Shown here one piece after another: positions 1 through 12,314 of a DNA stretch of 64,000 bases. Position numbers and translations under genes: made by a program. Origin of the DNA: Burhinus oedicnemus (taxonomy: Eukaryota; Chordata; Aves; Charadriiformes; Burhinidae); the NCBI GenBank assembly GCA_008921705.1, contig VFFE01007638.1, positions 2,661,789 through 2,725,788 on the forward strand. The letters are read 5' to 3'. Position 1 is the first letter of the stretch. Each line of letters begins with the position of its first letter. The notes beneath the pieces were generated by a model. It searched no databases. It was not told where the DNA came from and saw only the letters and a program-made list of their open reading frames with translations.

Positions 1-884
1 CACCAAAATCCTCATGAAGTTATTCTACAGAGGAAGCTGTGAAACTAAAGTAGCTTTCCCCGTCTCTTACCAAAATGAAACAAATGTTTTGGGGTCATGT
101 TCTACATTTATTTAAGATAGACAAAACAAATAGTATGTTTATTCTCCAGCGTTTATTTTGTGTCTGTCAAATGTAATGCATTTTTAATGTGCAATTAAAT
201 GTTTTGATAAAAAATACAGAAGTGTAAAGTCACATCATTCAAAACTTTTTCACTGCACAGTAGTTTTCAACTTTATTTGAAATAGAAGTTGTGCTAATTG
301 CAATGAAATCCTTAATGAAACTAAGTAATTAAAATTGCTAAGCTTCATCTCTGTCCAATGAAAAACCATCCATGTGCAAAATGAACTGTTATGTGGTTAT
401 TTCCTTTGAAATTTTGCATTAAAAATCAAGGGAAGGAAAAAGGATATTACTGTAGTGGATGTTGTATCTTGCACAGAAAAGCAACATGTTCCACAAGAAG
501 TCAGGAGTTCAGTTTGGTCTGATGCATGAGCAGGCAGAGTGCATGAGCCCTCCCTGTTCTTCTGACGAATTCCCTATTAGGATCAAGAAAAATTGTGGCC
601 TTCTTATGGAAGAAAGTAATACTCCACAGTCACCAGGGGAAGATGATGAAGGAGACAGGACTTTATGCCCATTCAATCCACCTCGGGAGCAGCCTCTGTT
701 GGGAAGGGGGTCTTCACACACTGTTTTGCTGGTGTGTGCCCTCAAAGCGTTGTTGAATCAGATAAGCAAAACTTTGAGTAACATGTTGGCAACACAAGAG
801 TCAAGTCCTTATAATTCTTTGGTAATCATGAAGATCCTGCACTTCCATAACATCTGTTACGGGCACCCATTGCAGCGTACAGTC
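1..884. other. AT-rich unannotated DNA
   Basis: No repeat or gene is recognised. An open frame of 176 codons (459-989, +) lies partly here. It is the longest in the window, but its 3' end runs into the MIR-like SINE at 885-1008 and its product resembles nothing I know, so it is not called as a gene. Confidence 0.6.
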
Positions 885-1008
885 TCCTCATTATGCCCCA
901 TTAATCCTCTTTTTGTGAGGAATAAATTGAGGCACAGAGAGGGTTTAGCTTTAAATCATGCACCCAGTCCACATCAGGAACACAAATAGGATCCAGAACT
1001 CATGACTA
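885..1008 (-). repeat. MIR-like ancient SINE fragment
   Basis: Read on the minus strand, the segment carries the typical MIR order: a 'gttctggatcct' block, then 'ctctctgtgcctcaattt', then a 'cctcac' stretch and a degraded 'atggggcat'. On the plus strand the key piece is 'ttgaggcacagagaggg' at about 927-943. MIR-type CORE-SINEs are old, inactive tRNA-derived elements shared across amniotes. The copy is strongly diverged and lacks a recognisable A/B-box head. A relative within the same SINE superfamily is also possible. Confidence 0.65.
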
Positions 1009-4000
1009 CTGATTTATATACTAAGGAAAAAAAAAGGAACTTAACTGAAAGAAATTTAATTTCTTTTTAAATAATTAGCAGTCACAAACTGATTGTTTTT
1101 AGATAACTGACTTTTTACATGAGGAATATTAGGAATGATACAGGCAAAACACATTCTCTTGGATTTGAGACACAGCAGAGCAGCATTCAGCGCTGTTAAA
1201 CATTGTTTAATGGGAGAGAGTCTTGTTCCTGTTCCTCAGATTTCCTGATTACAGGCTAGCTCTAATTATTTCAGAAATCATGTTCTTGAGAATATTCAAT
1301 TATTCATGAGAAATAGACTCAAAATATGAATACATGTCCCTCCCTGAAATGGTAAGGGAGGTTCATTTATATCTGGATAGAGAAAGAGCAGTTGTGCTGG
1401 GTTAGGAAAAAAAGGAAATTAGTCATATTTAATCTTAGAAAGAAAGGTAGAATTTCCTTTGGTTTCTTGCCATGGCAATGATAACAGTTCTAGAAATGCC
1501 ACGAAGCCAGTAGTTGCCTCTAGGAGAAAGGAAGAAAAAAGATTCTACATAAGATTTTGAAACAGAGAATACAACCTTGTTTTTACTGCTCCACTATCTT
1601 GTTCAATCACTGTAAACAATTTTCCAAGACGGAATTCAAATATTACAAGTTCAGAGACAGATAACATACAAGAAGGGATTAATGAGATTCACCTAATTGG
1701 GGGAGATAACATACTGAATAGCTAGGTATTTTATGGTACTGCTGATAAACAAGATCAATAGTACAGCTAGAAAAGTGGAAAACTGGTATCATCATCGTTT
1801 ATCTGCCATGTAATGTAAGTACCTGTCAACATGTTATATCTTCAGAAGTGCAATATTAATCCATTCCCTACACCAAAATCCAGAAAATTCACTTCACTGT
1901 AAAATACAAATACTCTCTGTTTACTCACTGAAGTGCTTTACTAAATCTTAATATCCAGAAGTGGCAGAAACTAATGCAGTTAAAATAAAGATGTAAAGAG
2001 AACAGCAGCAAGGGTAAATACAAAGCATTTACGATAATTAAAGAGTGTGAACAGTAGAAAATTCAATGGATTGAAAAAAGCAAGCACTATACCAAGTGAA
2101 AAAAAATTAGTGGACCAAGGAAGAATAATAACAGTTTCCTGAAGAGAGTAAGCAATAGGCCGAGGAGGAAGAAACAATTTATCCTCTTAAGCATGGTAGT
2201 GGGAAATTGGAGCCAATGGATTAAAAAGAATAGCATTAGACATTAAATAAACACTTTGGACTTATTTAAGGAATGGAGGTGGAGATTTACTTAAATCAGG
2301 GATCAAAATCAGAGGGATAATAAACAAGGAATACACAAGGAATTAGAAAACACAAATAACATTGGAACTGTTAACTAAATCAGAAACACTTAGGCATGGA
2401 AGAGAATACATCTGAATAGTGCGCTGTGCACTAAAAAATATAGAGAAAATAATAGAAAACTGTTTTGACAGCAGCTTCAGTAACTTGATAGCAGAGAGAT
2501 ACTAGGATCTGGAAACTAAAACTGCATTCTCTTGTGAATAACACATTGAAGACCTCCGCTCAGTATGTGCTGGTCCACTAAAAAAAGAGTATGATCATGG
2601 AGAACAATATTACGATATTTTAACACAATGATATAAGGTCAAGAGCATGCCCTCCACTGGCACATTTTATTCCATAGATTTCTCCTCAGTTCTGAAAGAA
2701 TAATAGAGAAAGAGACGGGGCTCAAAGATGAGGGTAAGAATAATGAGAAGCTGGGAAATAGTCTCATATGAAACCTGAAAGAAAAATGGGCCATTTGTAA
2801 CACACAGTTTAACCAGGAAACTTAGTCCCTTAAGAGACAACATAGCCAAAACACATCATTGTCATAAAAAGTGTCAAACACATTGGTAATAATAACTGTA
2901 TGACTAATAAGAATATCTAGAAAGGCAAGATTTTGAAAGGAATCTGAATTTCCATTTTTCAGGACATAAATTTATCTCTACTTATACGGGTTAGAAAGAA
3001 ATTTTCTAGTTGATAACTGTCTTTTTTGTTTTACCTTACTCTGAGGCACATGGCATATGAAGTATTGAATATATATTGAATGTAGAAAGCTCATTAGTCT
3101 GGTCTACTCTGGTTTGGTCTTGTTATTTCTTCATTCTGGTGTATGCGCTGTCTATAATGTAACTTGATATTTAATGAAAATCAAGGTTATTGACAAATCA
3201 CGGGCCAGTATTCTTAACATAATGTTAACTTTTTAAATATACTCTATGAACCTCAGTTCTGAAACACACAGAATTCAGGGTAGACTTTATGTTATGAGTG
3301 AACTGCTATGCTAATAAAAATGTCACTGAAGCAGCTTAAATTTATGATATGCCTTATAAAGACCAACAGCTAGAGTGCCATGCTACTATTAAAGAAGCCT
3401 GTAATTTAGAAGACATACCTTGCAAAGGCTGACCATGAGGAAGCTTAGGGCATCCTTGTATCTCATGGAGGTGTATCCCCATGGACTAGCTTGGCAAAAA
3501 ATGCAATACCACTGCCCTATCATGTGTTGTTAAAATTGTGTCGAAGGTCAAATCCTTATGCAGTGGAGCACTGTACTGACTAGCTTCTGCATTGACTGGT
3601 TCAATTCCATGGCCAGGTCTTTCATAGGTAACCTTATCCTCAGTTTGTGTCTACTGCAACACTTATGACAAAAAAACGTGAATTCCATATCCCAGTCCTT
3701 CAATGCTAGCTGGATCCTTCACCAGCACTTAACATTTGTGACTTGACTAAGAACTGTGAAAGCTGATCTTGAGGCAGTCTTTAAAGGAGGCTGTAGCAAT
3801 GTAGTTTCTGATAATATGCATGCTTGGGTACTTTCATCTCCTGTAGTGTCAACCCAAATCATCACTTTGCCACTGTTGTGTTGCTTTAGCAACCTGTGCC
3901 ACTTGTCAAAATGTGGCTACATTACTTATTTTGCTTTGTAATGCTGACTGTTTGATTTCAAATTCATTATCTCTCATTCACGCATGTCAGTAATACCTTG

Positions 4001-4546
4001 CATTTGTATAGTTGCTATCACAACCTGTTCATATTTTATCCAGTATCAGAGCTTGTTTTACAGCTGCAGGGGTTATCCTTGCTGGCAAAAGCTAAATACA
4101 GGGGAGATGAATGAAGCTATTCACCTTCTCAGATGCTCTTTTGCTGGAAGCCTTAAAATGAGTAGCACACGTAGCCTGTCTCCCAACCCCAACCAGTGTA
4201 AACAGCTGCAAAACGTACTGCACTACCTTACACTACGTTTGGCACATGAGCTACAGGGATCATTACCGATCTCTTTTGTCACTGTTAGGGAAGTTTCTGC
4301 AATACCAGACTGTGCTGACTCAACTGCATATTTTCCTGCCTTTCTCAACCGCTCTGGCTCGTGCAGTTCTTTAAATACTATCCTTGACTTTGACTTCAAG
4401 AGCAGCCACGATGTGTAAGAGGAGCATGAAAGTTACTGCTATTATTTGTAAACTACTTCTCCTGATCTAGATTCTGTTGTCTTCAAATTACTTTTCCTAC
4501 TTTCTTACTTCTGTGGTGATGGTCCGACAGAAACAGTATGGATATC
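1009..4546. other. AT-rich unannotated DNA
   Basis: About 3.5 kb with no gene or clear repeat. Open frames are short; the largest is 144 codons at 3984-4418 (+), with no recognisable motif. The stretch 'cttgcatttgtatag' near 3997-4011 recalls the end of an old amniote SINE, but the match is too short to call. Confidence 0.55.
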
Positions 4547-4885
4547 TGTCCTGATTTGAGGTAAAACAGACCACTTTTCAGTAATTTTACTTTTCAGTTA
4601 AACCTCTTCTAACTGACTGAAATTAACAGCACATTTTTCAGACAGTGTCTGCTTCTAGCAGGTAAGGTCTGATGTTTCTAGTGAATGCCAAGGAATGGGA
4701 TGCAGAGAGGCTCCTGCTTATACTTATTGCTATAACAACCAGGGCCAGCTCACTTGGTTATGCACGAAGTTGGTGGGTTGGAAGCGGAAAAGCATAGAGT
4801 GGTCACACCTGTGGGGAAGAGCGGACAGGACAGGTGACCCAAAACTGACCAACAGGGTATTCCATACCATCTGCATCATGCTTGG

Positions 4886-4893
4886 TATAAAAG
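4886..4893 (+). promoter_or_regulatory. TATA box of LTR copy A
   Basis: TATAAAAG lies about 340 bp into the LTR and 280 bp upstream of its poly(A) signal, the order expected for U3 then R. The equivalent box in the inverted copy is TATAAAA at 27236-27242 on the minus strand. Whether it still drives transcription is unknown. Confidence 0.65.
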
Positions 4894-5168
4894 CTGAGGG
4901 ATCAAAGGGGTCAGCCTCTTAATTCAGTGGCTGGCATCTGAGGAGGACTCTGTCTGTTTGTCTGCCTTTGATCCCAATCTGTGCATTCCTGAATCCATAT
5001 CAGGAATCCAGTTCCTGTCCGTCGTTGAGTCTAGTCTGGGACTTCCCCAGTGCCTGCCGGTGATGTGATCATCGTCCTGGGAGCTCAATACTGGTTTTGT
5101 ATATTTTGTATATATTTCATTATTTTCTTATTGATATTATTGTATTTCATTTTTGTTATTAATATTTC

Positions 5169-5174
5169 ATTAAA
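5169..5174 (+). terminator. Poly(A) signal of LTR copy A
   Basis: ATTAAA follows a T-rich, TATAT-containing stretch near the end of the LTR. The same motif is kept in the inverted copy at 26978-26983 (minus strand), which supports it as the family's polyadenylation signal. Confidence 0.6.
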
Positions 5175-5391
5175 GTAGTTTTAGTTTTCTTTTCCGTGCA
5201 TAAGTCTCTCATTCTGTCTCCCTTCATGGAAGGTGGAGAGGTTAAAGAGGGCATCTGTCATTTGGTTTAGTGGCCAGCCCAGCTCAAACCACAAAATATT
5301 TTCTTTTGCTACACATTTTCCATTGTACTTGCTTAGACAAACCACAAATTGCAATGTTGTGTTAGTTGAGCTGTAAAACAATGGCATAAAG

Positions 5392-5622
5392 TCACAGAAT
5401 CACAGAATGATTGGAGTTGGAAGGGACCTCTGGAGGTCATCTGGTCCAATGCCCCTGCACAAGCAGAATCACCTTGGGCTAGTTGCCCAGGATCACGTTC
5501 AGACAACTTTTGAGTATCTCCAAGGAAGGAGACTGCACAACCTCTCCAGGCAACCTGTGCCAGGGCTCAGGTACTCTCACAGTGAAAGAGTGTTTCCTGG
5601 TGTTCCGTTACTTTTCCTGTTG
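5392..5622 (-). mobile_element. CR1 LINE 3' end, antisense
   Basis: The plus strand starts 'tcacagaatcacagaatga', then 'ttggaagggacctctggagg', 'gttgcccaggatcacg', 'ctgcacaacctctccaggca' and 'cagtgaaagagtgtttcctg'. This is the reverse complement of the 3' untranslated part of an avian CR1 retrotransposon. Like most CR1 copies it is severely 5'-truncated (about 230 bp), the normal result of target-primed reverse transcription. It lies about 100 bp beyond LTR copy A. No reverse transcriptase sequence is left. Confidence 0.93.
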
Positions 5623-8600
5623 TCTCAATATGAAAATGGGGCAGAAGGAAAGATATTAAATTGGACTCCTTCAAACATGATTTCTTATGCATGTTTTTTA
5701 TGCCTCCATTTCCTTTCTTTGTCCTTTTCCCCTTTAACGGTATACAGGTGAACCTTAAAAAAAAAAGTCCTTTGAATAGAAGAGTGATCACAACACTACC
5801 GATAAATATTGAAACATATAATGACTGTTTCTGAAATGACTTATTTAATGGCTTGACTTGATGATTTATTTAAATTCAAGTAAAGCAGAGATTAAAGCAT
5901 GATATTAAAAAATGGACTCATTATTGCAAAAGAGTCACATAATTTAGGTTTGTCAATTTAGATTTATAATTGGCAGACAAAGTTCAATGCAAATAGACGT
6001 AGCTAATAGACAGAATAAAGAAACCAGAAGGGAATGTTTCAAAGTAAAATGTTAATGTGGGAATTATTTGTGGTAAGACTGAAAAGAGAGAGAAGTCTTT
6101 TATAGAAAAGAAGAAAATCAGCAGTGTGGGCTGCTAGGAAAAAAAAAAAAGAAGATAGATAAGATATTTTCCTGTTAGTAATTGAAGAATTGATTTGCAC
6201 AAATTAAAAAAACCCCAAAACTGTCATAGTTTAACCAAACCTGATATAAAATAATTTTAAAAGCAGCTGTCAGAATATTTGCTTACTATTGTCTTCCTGT
6301 ATTCACTAGTTTTGCTTAAACAGGGAAGTTAAAGGGCCAAGCTATGAAAAGACAGGCAGCATATAGCAAAGTGGCATTAATGGACATTTACACACTTGAT
6401 CATCAGTGATGTCACCAGTGCAAACCATTTTTTTCCCTTCAGATTTTTGCAGGTTAATTATTTTTACTGTAAAATCTGTTTCCATTATAGATTTGTGTGG
6501 CTTTGATCTGCACCCTTTGCCTCTCAATATTTTTTTCTCTGAGAGATTAATGGTTTGCAGAGTAACTGGGTTTTGGGGGGGGGGGAAGGGGTATATCTTT
6601 TATAGTACTTATACACCATAAACAAGTCTCCTGTAAGTGTATTTTGGTGATACTCTACACAGCATGCCACTTATTCCCTGACAGGTCATTTTACTGGGCC
6701 CCTAGTCACCACTGAGAATTTTCCACATCCTTTTCAAACATTTTAATTCCAAATACTTGACAGCGTACGTCCTTCTGCATGCTTACCCACAATGTAAAAT
6801 TAAATTTTAAAATGTATCACTACTAGCTGTGATTTTATGAGTGAGTAGTTAACCTTGACCTGGAATTTGTACAAAGTATTGGTTTGCAGATGTTAGGATG
6901 ACAAAGCCACTTCTCGTGGACTTAAATCTGTAAGTGACCCTTAGGCCTAAGTGTGAAAGACAAACTGAAGTACTCAGAAAATAAGTTATATTTATAATGC
7001 AAAATAAGCCAAATGGAGAATCTTCCCACATAACTCTACCAGGGCATGTGAAAATGAGAAATATAAAGAAAACATGTTATCTCTCTAAAATGATATTTTC
7101 ATCCCATCCAAGCTGCAAATAAACAGCTCCACTGGGAAGGCTACTAAAAGGACAGCGATAGTAGTTTAACTGAAGTTTGGCAGAATATGAAGTACTGCTT
7201 AAATCAGTAACAATAAGAATAACAATTTGAACAACTTAGAATCAATATCAGTTCCTGTAAAGAGTGTAACAAAAATATCCACTTAGGTAAGGAGGCATGG
7301 ATCCTTCAAATCACCAGGGTACAATAACAAAAAAGGACTAGGAGAGTAGAAGACTATAAATCTGGGAGGGAACTTCAGACGTTAAGTTAAGTGATTTTTT
7401 GCAGTTTCCAAAAATTCTTTTGCTCATAAGCCCAGTAATTGGCTTGTCCATTTATATTGCTAACAGTTCCCTGTCTCGGTGAGAAAAATGTCTGCTTCTA
7501 TACAGACTTTCTAAGCTTTTTTTCTTCCCCCAAATCTGTACTTTGTTGTATACATCTATATTGGGAAAATGTTTGAACTATGGACACTTGGGATCATTTT
7601 CATTGTGGTAACACAATGCATTTTTCTGCAGTACCTAAGTTACGGGCTTACTCATCATATGAAATCACTAAAGAGAGACGGCACCTCTAAGAGACACATC
7701 TAAGATCTGATTTTCCCTCTGGAGATGTGTTTCAGAGCATTGATTACAAGGGAGCCTACAATGGCTCACCTTTAAATGTAAGATTCAGTTAAGTTCTTGG
7801 AGTTCTTCAACAAAAACTCATACTAAGACTTGAGTGTTCATATTAACTTGTTTTCTTTGTTATATTTCTGTGCAAGAAAAGAGGATGTAGGTCAAGAGTG
7901 TTTTGAAGGTAACAGACTTAATCATGGCAACTAAACTCACAGGCACTGTTGGAAATATTCAGCTACTTATCTTGATATTGCTGGCTCTCCTATTTCTAAC
8001 TTGGCTTGATTAAGTTCACTATTGTTAGAATACGTGCTTTATAAGCAGAGTTTACACTGATTGGTAACACACATTCACCAGAAATTCTAGTTTCATTGAC
8101 TGTGGATACAATTTTAATCAATACGTATTTAAGTTTTATACTTTGTGCTGCATCCATGTTCTGTTGAACTTTAATTTATGGAAAAGATTTTACAGAAGAC
8201 AAGCATGAAATTGAAAAGTGTAAAATGAGCTAAGGTTGCTACTTCATCACTTTAAATAATATTGTAGACCTCCAATTATCCAATAGAAGAGAAATAATAA
8301 AGGCTGTATATAATGCCGTAATAGATTTTACGCAGATAAGGCAGCATTTTACCTCAAAGAATAAATCATTTCAGTTCTTCCAGGCCACCAAAACAAATCT
8401 TGTGTTAATCCAGTGAGGTTTATCACAAACCAAAATGGTATGAATGGTATGTATTACTTGTTTTATTAAAATCTGATTATATTATAATGTAGAAATCTAA
8501 TTTCTGTAAGTACCTCATTATTCCTTATTTTATCTGCCAAGTGCAAGTGCGATTTTATTGTGAGAGTGAATTAAGCCAAGGCATAATAACCAGATTGATA

Positions 8601-11205
8601 TCATGAACAAAAGTCATACTGTGATGAAAGTTTCATTTTTAAGAAATGTAGAGATGGCTGTGTTAAATGATCCGCAATAAGTGTACATTTTTCTGTGGGT
8701 CACATGGTTCCATTACAAATAAAAACAATTTAGACAAAATTATGAACCTGATCTATCTCCTCAACAACAATTTTACACTGAAGTAACACCGATGACTTTA
8801 TGAGTTGTTTTTACCAGTTGACATCTAAGCAGATAAAATAAGAATACGGCTACTCTGTGAGCAATTTAGTGCACTTAAAACTTGTGGAATTAAAAATATG
8901 TTTTTTATTATCAGTAATATTTTTCCTTTGATCACAAGGCTAAAGTCCTTTTATCTAAATACCCTTTCTCACTGAAACTGCCAAGAATTCCAAGAAAAAG
9001 GGAATTAAAATTGCTACACAGCTAGAATAAAATATTAATTAATATCTTCCATGATGGTACTTATTTTTGACAACCAAAAAGTAAAATGATCCTTTCAAGT
9101 GGAGGAGCTACTATTATTCAATAATTTTTCCCTTCTCCCATGATGTAGTGGTGATTCTGTGTTTCATGACATAATTTGTGCACTGCTGTGCCTCCCCTAA
9201 GTCCTCTACCTCATTTGGATCATAACGGCTGTATTTAGGAAGGTAAATGTTTTCACCTATGGATGATTAGCTCAGACTGCTTAATGTAATCATTTGTCTT
9301 CAGCTCTTATTTTTCTCCTTCTGTCTGGAGACTGACCATTTCAAAGAACTACTCAGGTATAAAGAAGCAGAGTTACTCACATGCACTGTTGAAGCATATC
9401 TTTCTCTCATATGGTCATTTTATGCAGCCAGGAGATATATTTGAAGGGCAAAACCCTCTGGCTATTAAATATTTTTAACTATGCATTGCACTCTACTGCA
9501 TCTTCAGAGAAATGATGCTGCAACTTTGATTACTTGGACCAAAAACCAAAAAACATCTGCTACAAGGAATATCTTTTCATGTCAAATAATCAGTGCTTCA
9601 TTTTAAGACATAGCATGTATTTTGCAGGTCCGAAGGCTATAAACATGAAAATGGCATTTTCAATATTTTGCTTTCAAAGATAACTCACTCTCTTTGCATT
9701 ATGCTTCCACTGAGATCATGAGCTTCTTGCCAAATTGAAGGGCCTTTAAAAATGTAAAGTAATAAAACTGTTTGATCTTGTCAGATACTTAAAATATTAA
9801 TCAAGAACAAACCTCTAGTAAAGTATGGACATTGGAAAGGGAGAGGGGAGGAGCAGGGAGATGAAGATCTTCAGTTGACATGCATGGATACCGTTTCATG
9901 GATATGCCTTAAGCAGAAATTACCGTAGGTGAGGTTCTGTTTTAATTTTGTTGTGAAATATAATGTAATAAGAGAGGATGGACACATATAATCAAAGCTT
10001 TGCTTGTAACAAACTTAAAAGCAGAGACAGAAGAGTCCTTGGTTATAATTTTCTTATTATGCTGGTATGTCTTATCAAAATGCCTGATTGTTACACACTC
10101 AGGGAATTGTCCTAGCTGCCTTTGATTAGTTTTATGAACTTTTATGCTCATATCTAACTGGTTAAATTGAAGTCTCCAGGTCTTAGTAGAAACCATAAAA
10201 TGCTCCAGTCAATAATAGCAAAAACGCAATCCAATAGAATATCTTTTAATGCCAGGACTTTGTTATGACTACCCATGGTCTTTATCTGACTAAAATTTCA
10301 AGTGCTAAAGTATAAGAAAGCTTTCTGATGCTGAATTCAGTCAACAATCATATTCAGCATATATGACAATGCATTTATATATGTGTGTATACATACTCAG
10401 AGTTATATAATATTAATACCACATATATGGAAAACATACAATCATACTCAAAAATATATATAATACTTTAATATGTTACCTATCTTGCAGTGCTTCTGCC
10501 ATTGTGTCTGTTTGTGATCTGTGAACCATTTCATTGTTTCTGTCTCAGTGCTTTTGTGCTTCTCTTCTCGTATAAATGTTCTGGGAAGAACCGTGACAGA
10601 AAGAAAGGTTTAAGGTGGTTAGAATGCAGAATGTGGAAAAGTAATTCCATCATTGTTACCATCACCATTCTCTCTTACCTAATATCATCTCGTGTCCTTA
10701 TGATTCCAAACCATTTCACATTATAGGAATTATTAGCATTGCAATCTTCACTGGAAAGTAGAAAAATGTGGACTGTATAACAGCAATTGCTTAATGCTAC
10801 CAATTGCCTAAACAAGATGAAACTTGAAGAACATTTGAGGTAGAGGGGAAAAAAATTGCGATTTGCGCAATATCCATCTGAGCAGGATAGTGGGCTAAAG
10901 GTCTGGTGAGAGTCTCAACTGGGTTACAAGGAGCAAGCAAAAGATGTGGGTTACGGTGCAGTAGGGATTTTTGATGGGCATCGGTTGGTTTGAAGTAACA
11001 ACCTGTGAAGATGTTGCTACTTTTTGATTATTCTTTCAGTAAGAACTGCCTGAAATTACTGCCAGTTTATGTATCTGTGGTATCTAATAAATATGGGTGG
11101 GAACATTACGCATCATATATAAATATGTGAATCACCTCGGTCATGTTGGCTACCTAATCACCTTCATGCCAGAAACCCCAAGGGCTGGGGAAGGGTGTTG
11201 CAGCA
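5623..11205. other. AT-rich unannotated DNA
   Basis: About 5.6 kb with no recognised gene or repeat family. It contains an uninterrupted run of 11 G at 6575-6585. Open frames are at most 84 codons. Parts such as 8000-9200 are very AT-rich and could hold conserved noncoding elements, which cannot be told from one sequence. Confidence 0.6.
6568..6591 (+). repeat. G-tract with quadruplex potential
   Basis: GGG, four T, then eleven G, AA and GGGG. The long run can supply the middle strands of a G-quadruplex. It is the longest G-run I noticed in an otherwise AT-rich region. Confidence 0.6.
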
Positions 11206-12314
11206 TGTCGTGGGATGGAAGTATCAGACACAGTTATGATTTAGCAGAAGTTCAGTTTTATGAGTGATTTGAGGCAGATCAAGAAATTGAGTTTTAGCAG
11301 CACTTAATCATTAACCGCTTTAAAGATTTACAAAGTGATTTAACTAAATAAATTAACAGTGACTTGATTACAGATTCGAAGATGACAAGATTCACACTAA
11401 CTTACTATAAGGTATCCCAAACCAATACATATACATATGTAAGCAAAAGCACAGATCTCAGATTAATGTATATACATATAAACAAAGTATATGAGCACAC
11501 ATGCGCTCACACACACACACGCTCGCATCGTAGTTTACAACCACTGAGATCAAAGACCTCTTAATATCGCATGACTTTATCGAGTTGATGGGTACCACTT
11601 CTAACTCCTACACGTGCATGGAAAATGGAAGAACATCCACATCCATAAAGCTAATGCGTACAAACATATAAATGGAGAGGTGGATGAAAGAGAGGCTAGC
11701 CTATAGGCTAAAATTAGGTTAAAATTTCCCCTCCGAGTTTGAGTAAATATTCACAATGCATCGGCATTCCTCAACGGGTGGTGATTGAGGCTCGAGAAGC
11801 ATTATCTCATCCTGGTCTCTAGTTTTCACTGAGTTTGCCTGAGACAGTGTCCCAACTCATGGGAGGTACTGGCCACAGCCCGCTGCGATCCAGAAGAGCT
11901 CAAAGGGTCTTCACTAGAATCGCTGCTTATAAGATCCGAAATAATTGACTTCTGTCAGGTATTTTTCCACTCTGGCCCAACTCGGATGATGGAATATTCC
12001 GGTGCTTTCCAGTAGTTGTGCAAACCCAAAACTTGTTAGATCTGCAAGTTCTGGTACCAACTCCCTTTGGGCCATGAGCCAGGTACAGATGTACTGGGCT
12101 GTCAGGGAGTAATATCCTCAAGAATATCAGTAAGATATTCTTGAATAGGGAAGCAAGAGCCAGGCACATTAAGGGAGTGCCTTAACGTTCTGGTCCTTTA
12201 TCTTTCGCAATTCATGCCTGACATCTCCTAGGTTGGTATGCGGCCCAGGGATGGGGAATCGCACAAACTACTGGGTGGACAAATGCTGGGGGGGGGCGGT
12301 GTTACACCACCACA
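11206..12314 (-). mobile_element. Solo LTR of an endogenous retrovirus, family 2, copy C (inverted)
   Basis: This is the inverted partner of the LTR at 39545-40635. On the plus strand it starts TGTCGTGGGATGGAAG and ends CACCACCACA. The flanks are CAGCA (11201-11205) and CAGTA (12315-12319), a 5-bp target-site duplication with one mismatch. Segments around 11810-12010 align to copy D at about 80% by eye, for example 'gatccagaagagctcaaagg'. It contains a short CA repeat (11508-11520), a perfect 10-bp hairpin at 12119-12143 that copy D lacks, and a run of nine G at 12288-12296. I count 26 CpG in 1109 bp. The sense is inferred from the poly(A) signal of copy D, which is degraded here. No proviral interior is attached. 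Confidence 0.85.
12119..12143. repeat. Perfect 10-bp inverted repeat inside LTR copy C
   Basis: Arms CAAGAATATC (12119-12128) and GATATTCTTG (12134-12143) are separated by five bases, AGTAA. The matching part of copy D lacks the structure, so it arose in copy C or was lost in D. Confidence 0.7.

Larger units (their letters stand above)
4547..5295 (+). mobile_element. Solo LTR of an endogenous retrovirus, family 1, copy A
   Basis: This is a solo long terminal repeat left by recombination between the two LTRs of a provirus. It begins TGTCCTGATTTGAG and ends near 5295 after CTCAAACCAC. It has a TATA box (TATAAAAG, 4886-4893) and a late ATTAAA poly(A) signal (5169-5174), which fix the sense as plus. 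The flanking 5-mers ATATC (4542-4546) and ATATT (5296-5300) look like a target-site duplication with one mismatch, so the right end is certain to only a few bases. The whole element aligns, inverted, to the LTR at 26863-27575, roughly 85% identical by eye in the best-conserved half. A 5-bp duplication suits ERVL or some class I elements better than ERVK, but the class is inference. No gag, pol or env sequence adjoins it. Confidence 0.88.

Noticed and set aside
3984..4418. 144-codon open frame
   Set aside because: No recognisable family. The frame begins beside a possible SINE trace and nothing supports splicing or expression.
11395..11530. CA- and TA-rich stretch as an independent microsatellite or CRISPR-like array
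   Set aside because: It is an internal part of LTR family 2, shared in inverted form with 40320-40435. It has no regular spacer structure.
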